From assembly GCF_025950085.1 (NCBI RefSeq), contig NZ_JAPDDS010000008.1, positions 1 to 64,000 on the forward strand: DNA of 64,000 nt, in the 5' to 3' direction. The first letter of the stretch is position 1. Each line of letters opens with the position of its first letter. The translations under genes and the position numbers were made by a program. The notes beneath the pieces are model-generated. The model was not told the origin of the DNA and searched no databases. It saw only the letters and a program-made list of their open reading frames with translations. Of the stretch, positions 60,192 through 64,000 are shown one piece after another. The stretch comes from Luteolibacter flavescens (lineage in GTDB: Bacteria > Verrucomicrobiota > Verrucomicrobiia > Verrucomicrobiales > Akkermansiaceae).

Positions 60192-60345
60192 TGCACCCTG
60201 AAGAAGAAGTCATGCCGGTGCGCACCATGATCGTGTAGGACCAAGGTCTGGTCCGGTTCTTCATGGAGCGCTCCCGTGAGCTTTTTCCGAACGCTTCCTT
60301 CGGAATTCTCCTGTTCCCGTTTGAGAAATATCCCCGCGGTGGTGA
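60188..60345 (+). pseudogene. Response-regulator N-terminal fragment with in-frame stop
   Basis: From the ATG at 60188 the frame reads MMHPEEEVMPVRTMIV, a TAG at 60236-60238, then DQGLVRFFMERSRELFPNAS in the same frame. This is the start of a receiver domain, with the stop replacing one of the first acidic residues. Similarity fades after about 60345 and no phosphoacceptor or output domain follows. It is the broken partner of the kinase fragment. Confidence 0.6.
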
Positions 60346-60684
60346 CGCTCCTACCAACGTCCACGCACATGCAGGGCTGGGTCTGGGAGGATCGCCCGGT
60401 GTGCCGAAAGGAGCCTCCGCGGTGGCGACCCGCGGAGGCTTCATATCGCGGGGATGCTCCGCTGATGGTGGGGAAAGCGCTGCCAGACCCAATCAATCAA
60501 GGTCAGCCAAAGACTTTGGGGGGCTTGGCAGTGGCGGATGGGAAACCTCTGGCAGTGGCAGTTTCCGTCGGGAAATGACTCGCCCAAAGCACATTTACGT
60601 CACTTTTCCGTAGGATGTTCGCCTTGACCCACGTATCGCGGCACAGCTATTGAGACGCAAAATCAACAGCGCCTGTTCCTTTTT
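60346..60684. other. Intergenic region of about 340 bases
   Basis: It contains structured element copy B (listed separately) and should hold the promoter of the next gene. No coding sequence is convincing. Confidence 0.4.
60381..60453 (+). ncRNA. Structured non-coding element, copy B
   Basis: Shares GGGAGGAT and the two-part layout with copies A and C: a G/C-rich lead segment, then a ten-base-pair stem GCCTCCGCGG/CCGCGGAGGC and TTCAT. Unlike the others it lies outside the island, which suggests a genome-wide element. Confidence 0.4.
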
Positions 60685-61323
60685 ATGAGTTCTGATACCA
60701 AGCGCCCCTCCTGGTGGGGTCCCCGTTCCGGTTTTCTCATTGCCATCGGCTTCGGTGCTGTGGCTGCCGGTCCATTTCTCCTCAATGGCGCGAAGGCCTT
60801 AGCCCAGGATGGCAAGGTGGACGTGAAGGCGGTGATGAACGAGACCCGCAACGAGAAGGAAAAGAAGGACCGCGAGCACGGCCGCGAGTCGCGCGAGATG
60901 AAGTCCGCCGCCCTTCTGGCGGATGGCACGCTCTACGCCGGCGGCAAAGGTGGCCTCGCGGTCCGCAGTAAGGATGGCGAGTGGTCCATCGTTAAGGACT
61001 TCCCGGTGGACGAGGCGAAGTCGATGGCCGCTGCTGCCGATGGCTCCGTGTGGGTCTCCGGCAAGCGCGGACTCTATCAGCTCAAGGAAGGTGCCTGGAC
61101 CACCGTGAAGGAAGGCGACTTCCATTCGGTCTCCGTGGGAGCCGATGGTACGGTGCTCGTAGTAGGAAAGAAGGGCCTCCTGACCCGCAGCGCCTCGGGC
61201 GACTGGAACGAGGCACCGGCCCTGCTGCCCGAAGGCGTCTCGATGCCTCCTGAAAAGGACAAGGAGGAGAAGAAGGACGAGCACGGGCACGACCATCACG
61301 ACGGCGAGAAGCACGACCACTGA
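60685..61323 (+). CDS. Exported or anchored repeat protein with His-rich tail
   Basis: A 212-residue protein. A hydrophobic N-terminal segment (SGFLIAIGFGAVAAGPFLL) anchors or exports it. A charged linker (about 45-70) leads to beta-propeller-like repeats: LLADGTLYAGGKGGLAVRSK, AADGSVWVSGKRGLYQLKEG and GADGTVLVVGKKGLLTRS. The C-terminus is acidic and His-rich (HGHDHHDGEKHDH), a likely metal-binding tail. It is followed 18 bases later by a PepSY-TM-like gene on the same strand, suggesting joint action in metal or redox handling at the membrane (inference). Confidence 0.7.
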   Translation: MSSDTKRPSWWGPRSGFLIAIGFGAVAAGPFLLNGAKALAQDGKVDVKAVMNETRNEKEKKDREHGRESREMKSAALLADGTLYAGGKGGLAVRSKDGEWSIVKDFPVDEAKSMAAAADGSVWVSGKRGLYQLKEGAWTTVKEGDFHSVSVGADGTVLVVGKKGLLTRSASGDWNEAPALLPEGVSMPPEKDKEEKKDEHGHDHHDGEKHDH

Positions 61324-61341
61324 CCGCCCCCTCTTCCTACC

Positions 61342-62034
61342 GTGGCTGAAAACTGGAAAGCGAAGAACCGCCGCTGGCATGCCAATATCGGCATGGCGCT
61401 GGCGATCACGCTGGGACTCATCGCCCTGTCCTGCCCCTTCATCGCGCACAAGGGCGGCGGGGAACTCGGCGAGATCCTGAAGAACATTCACTACGGGAAA
61501 TTCCTTCCCGCCGACATCCGCTGGATCTGGATCGATGGTCAGGGCCTAGGTCTTGCCTTCCTCGTCTTCTCCGGCTGGCTGATGCACAAAAAGGCGGTCA
61601 AGAAGGCGACGAACGTGGCCGGTGACGATCCTTCTTCGGCGGGTTCTTCCATCACCTTCGTCGGGCTGGGCGGGCGTCCGGTGCTGGATGCCAGCGCGGC
61701 GTGCGCGGAGGCTCATGGCCTGCGCTGCTTCCGCTGCGAGGCGGCGCGCTTTGGCACGCTGAATCTGGAGCAGGAGCGCTGGATCGTTTTCACCGCCGGA
61801 GCGGTCGACGACTGTCGTGCTACGGTGGATATCGTACTTGCCGCGCTGAAGAAGGCGCCGAAGGGGAAGGCCAAGCGTCTGGAATACACCATCGACCCCA
61901 CGCTGGATGCCGCGCAGGCCCGGCAGATCGGCCAGGCAATGGAGCGTGCGGGCGCGCGACCTCTCTCCGCCGCCTCTCCCGTGGCTGCCACCCAGGCCGC
62001 TCCGGTGGCCGTTGCCGAGCCTGCGCTCGCCTGA
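61342..62034 (+). CDS. PepSY-TM-like membrane protein
   Basis: 230 residues from a GTG at 61342. The first 95 residues match PepSY-associated TM proteins: KNRRWHANIGMALAITLGLI, a periplasmic loop with NIHYGKFLPADIRWIWIDGQ, and a second helix GLGLAFLVFSGWLMHKKAVK. The rest is a soluble domain with Cys (CAEAHGLRCFRCEAARFG) and an Ala/Pro-rich end. PepSY-TM proteins are often linked to iron reduction or siderophore systems. Neighbour context with the His-tailed protein fits metal handling. Confidence 0.72.
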   Translation: MAENWKAKNRRWHANIGMALAITLGLIALSCPFIAHKGGGELGEILKNIHYGKFLPADIRWIWIDGQGLGLAFLVFSGWLMHKKAVKKATNVAGDDPSSAGSSITFVGLGGRPVLDASAACAEAHGLRCFRCEAARFGTLNLEQERWIVFTAGAVDDCRATVDIVLAALKKAPKGKAKRLEYTIDPTLDAAQARQIGQAMERAGARPLSAASPVAATQAAPVAVAEPALA

Positions 62035-62067
62035 GCTTCCGGTTAAATTCGCTTCCCGCCTCTTTTC

Positions 62068-63006
62068 ATGAAGTCCCCTCGCCTCTCCCGCGCGGCCGGT
62101 TGGTCACTGGTCGAGTTGCTCGTCGTGGTGACGGTCATGGGCTTCGTCGCCTCCGCCATGGCGGGTGCGATGCACTGGCTGTCGGGCAGGCATCAGGCGC
62201 GGGAGGCCGCGCTGGAGTTCCAGTCCATGGTGCGGGAGGCAAGTGCGCTTGCCCGGCGGGAAATGGCACCGGTGCGCCTCGCCTTCCTCCTGCCCGGCAG
62301 CGGGGATGCGCTGGAAAGAGCGGGTGTCGGAGACGGGGATGATGCCCCGGAGACGGGATGCCGCCTGCTTGTCTTCCGCGTGCCCGGCCGTCACCTACCG
62401 GTGCAGTCGCTGCTCGCGCCCGAGGATGACATCGTGCCCGCGCTTCCCGTCGCCCGCACGCCGCGCTTTTCCTCCACCACGGGCGGATGGACCGCCGCGC
62501 CGAATCGCCGCACCTGGACCCGCTGGCAGAAGGTGGATCTCGGCGGAGACTTCGTGCGCGCCTACACGGAGCAGGGCTTCGAGGCCGTCACGGGGAAATA
62601 TCAATGCAGGCCGGAGACCACCTGGTCCGAGGTGGATGATGGCCGCGGCTCGCAGGCGGACGCGTATTCCATCTACCCGGAGGACTTTGCCCTCAGCCCC
62701 TTCCGAGACCTGCGCGGCATCGTCACCGCGGTGCTGCCCGGGGACGAGAGCGTCACGCTGTCCGGCACTGGCCGCGTCAGCGCTGGGGATGTCTTCGGCG
62801 GCCAAGAGGTGCCGCACTGGTCGGAGCGCAGCGGGGAAAGCCGGGCGGACCGCGTCGAGTTGCCCGCCATTGATTTCATGCCGGACGGCGGCCTGGCCTG
62901 CCGTGAGGACGAGGAGGAATTGGAGTTCCACTTCGGCGACCAGGGGAAGGATTCCCACTGGATCGTGAAGATAAGAACCTCCGACGGGGAGGTATGGCAG
63001 GAATGA
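62068..63006 (+). CDS. Prepilin-type protein of a Verru_Chthon-like cassette (first gene)
   Basis: A 312-residue protein with a type IV prepilin-like N-terminus: a short basic leader, then GWSLVELLVVVTVMGFVAS, a long hydrophobic helix with Glu at position +5. The remainder is a large globular domain (FQSMVREASALARREMAPVR). In Verrucomicrobia, sets of such proteins (Verru_Chthon cassette A-D) lie together and may form a pseudopilus or a surface-secretion machine; this gene matches the D-type position. Its TGA overlaps the next ATG (63003-63006). Confidence 0.75.
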   Translation: MKSPRLSRAAGWSLVELLVVVTVMGFVASAMAGAMHWLSGRHQAREAALEFQSMVREASALARREMAPVRLAFLLPGSGDALERAGVGDGDDAPETGCRLLVFRVPGRHLPVQSLLAPEDDIVPALPVARTPRFSSTTGGWTAAPNRRTWTRWQKVDLGGDFVRAYTEQGFEAVTGKYQCRPETTWSEVDDGRGSQADAYSIYPEDFALSPFRDLRGIVTAVLPGDESVTLSGTGRVSAGDVFGGQEVPHWSERSGESRADRVELPAIDFMPDGGLACREDEEELEFHFGDQGKDSHWIVKIRTSDGEVWQE

Positions 63007-63452
63007 AACATCACCCTCGCACTCGCCGCCGCCGTCTCCGCCATGCGCGCGGCTTCACGCTCATCGATACCTCCATGGCCATCGGGCTCATGGCCGTGAT
63101 GGTGCTGCCCATCCTGGGCCTGCTGACGGTGGGCACCGTGGAGGCGGGCCGGGCGCGCGGATTGCGAGAGACCGCCGGCCTGCGCGATGAGCTGCGGCTG
63201 CGGCTCCAGGATCGCTCGTGGCCGGAGGAGTCGCAGGGTGGCCGCGAGTGGAGGGCGAGCGTGGACTTCGACCGCAAGTGCCGCCTCATCGCGGGCGAGG
63301 ACATGATCCCCTGGGTGAAGGTCGAACTGGAGGGCATGGCTGCCCCGGGATTTCAGAGCGAGCGCTTCGAGGCAGTGAAAATCCGCATCACCGCCGCGCG
63401 CTCAGGCAAGCTCCTGGACGAGGCGGTCGTGCAGCGCGTGAAGGGATCGTGA
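63003..63452 (+). CDS. Prepilin-type protein, Verru_Chthon cassette B-like
   Basis: About 149 residues from the ATG at 63003, overlapping the previous stop; an ATG at 62994 is possible. A basic leader is followed by ARGFTLIDTSMAIGLMAVMV, a prepilin-like helix where Asp stands at the usual Glu position. The rest forms a small domain (LRDELRLRLQDRSWPEESQG). Its stop overlaps the GTG of the next gene. The length and layout match cassette protein B. Confidence 0.75.
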   Translation: MKHHPRTRRRRLRHARGFTLIDTSMAIGLMAVMVLPILGLLTVGTVEAGRARGLRETAGLRDELRLRLQDRSWPEESQGGREWRASVDFDRKCRLIAGEDMIPWVKVELEGMAAPGFQSERFEAVKIRITAARSGKLLDEAVVQRVKGS

Positions 63453-64000
63453 AAAGGCGGCATCATTCATTCTCCGGCTTCACGATCCTCGAGATGGTCG
63501 TGAATCTTTCGCTGCTTTCCGGGCTGCTGATCTGCATCGGCGGGCTCGTCACGCGCACCTCGGACACGGTCAAGGACTCCGCAGGAAAGCTCGCCGCCGC
63601 GGAGAAGTCTGAGTCCATCCGACGCCTGCTGGCTGCGGATCTGGCCGCGCTGCCTGCCACCTCGGAGGGCGCGCTGGAGTGCTCTTCCTCCGCGGATGCC
63701 TGGTCGCTCGACCTGCGCCTGCCATCCCGCGAGGGCGGGTGGAAGGACGTGCGCTACCGCTGGAAGCAGGAGAAGGGAACGCTGGTCCGCTCGCTGCGGG
63801 AGGGCCGCGAGACCACATCGAATGTCGTCGGCACCGGCTTCTCTTCCATCTCGTCACATTGGCTCAAGCGTGCCGCGCAGGATCGCGAGGATGCGCCGCA
63901 GTCATGGAGCCGCGCGGAGGCACCCGCGCTGTTGCACCTGGAGTTGGCCACCTCGCGGTTGCGTGAGGAGGGTCGGCGCGATCGTCTGGAGAAGTCCCGC
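63449..64000 (+). CDS. Prepilin-type protein, Verru_Chthon cassette C-like (partial)
   Basis: A GTG at 63449 overlaps the preceding stop by four bases, and the frame stays open to the right edge, so the C-terminus is missing. The N-terminus has a basic leader and HHSFSGFTILEMVVNLSLLS, another prepilin-type helix with Glu in place. The globular part includes ESIRRLLAADLAALPATSEG. The gene order fits cassette protein C, with protein A expected beyond the window. Confidence 0.75.
   Translation, partial: MKRRHHSFSGFTILEMVVNLSLLSGLLICIGGLVTRTSDTVKDSAGKLAAAEKSESIRRLLAADLAALPATSEGALECSSSADAWSLDLRLPSREGGWKDVRYRWKQEKGTLVRSLREGRETTSNVVGTGFSSISSHWLKRAAQDREDAPQSWSRAEAPALLHLELATSRLREEGRRDRLEKSR

Overview
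The window most likely comes from a Verrucomicrobiota bacterium, probably a Luteolibacter-like member of the Verrucomicrobiales. The clearest support is the chain of prepilin-type genes at the right edge, laid out like the Verru_Chthon cassette. A sigma factor fused to a membrane anchor and long repeat region, a TlpA-type thioredoxin and a Tat-exported Gfo/Idh/MocA oxidoreductase fit that group. Most genes are GC-rich and closely packed. Genus-level placement is an inference.

Layout. Positions 1-6745 look like ordinary chromosome: a thioredoxin-domain protein cut by the window edge, a sigma factor fusion, a small cupin gene beside an AraC-regulator remnant, an archaemetzincin-type protease, an unknown protein and a HAD hydrolase. 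A complete tRNA-Lys (TTT) gene lies at 6913-6985. Its last 27 bases plus 3 downstream bases (6959-6988) recur exactly at 59030-59059, next to a tyrosine recombinase gene (57636-58907). The roughly 52 kb between the two copies is best read as an integrated genomic island. Its left end carries a possible excisionase/AlpA-like gene, an XRE regulator with palindromic operators and a damaged IS5-family insertion sequence.

Island cargo, left to right. (1) A four-gene minus-strand operon with overlapping ends (six-hairpin glycosidase, GT4 glycosyltransferase, a phosphodiesterase fused to an EEP nuclease/phosphatase domain, and a VTT membrane protein) facing a GT4-toroid fusion and a GH130 enzyme. 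(2) A C30-carotenoid set resembling staphyloxanthin synthesis: two desaturase/oxidase-type enzymes, a glycosyltransferase, an acyltransferase and an aldehyde dehydrogenase, without the first-step synthase. (3) Ku and a PE-ligase-polymerase LigD for non-homologous end joining. (4) A long run of small stress-associated proteins: DUF892, DUF2383, DUF883, DUF1328, DUF421, DUF4112, holin-X-like, YihY, DJ-1/PfpI, glycine-zipper and EF-hand proteins, with a UbiA prenyltransferase and a sugar-phosphate mutarotase. (5) A PaoABC-like molybdenum aldehyde oxidoreductase, an HD phosphohydrolase and a Gfo/Idh/MocA protein. No conjugation or phage structural genes are visible, so this reads as a cargo island for desiccation, oxidative and DNA-damage tolerance (inference).

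Right of the island (59060 onward) the chromosome resumes with decayed genes: the end of a large surface protein, the ATPase part of a histidine kinase and a response-regulator start with an in-frame stop. Then come a histidine-tailed exported protein, a PepSY-TM-like protein and three prepilin-type genes, the last cut by the window edge. Three copies of a structured non-coding element (near 32156, 46456 and 60381) occur inside and outside the island.
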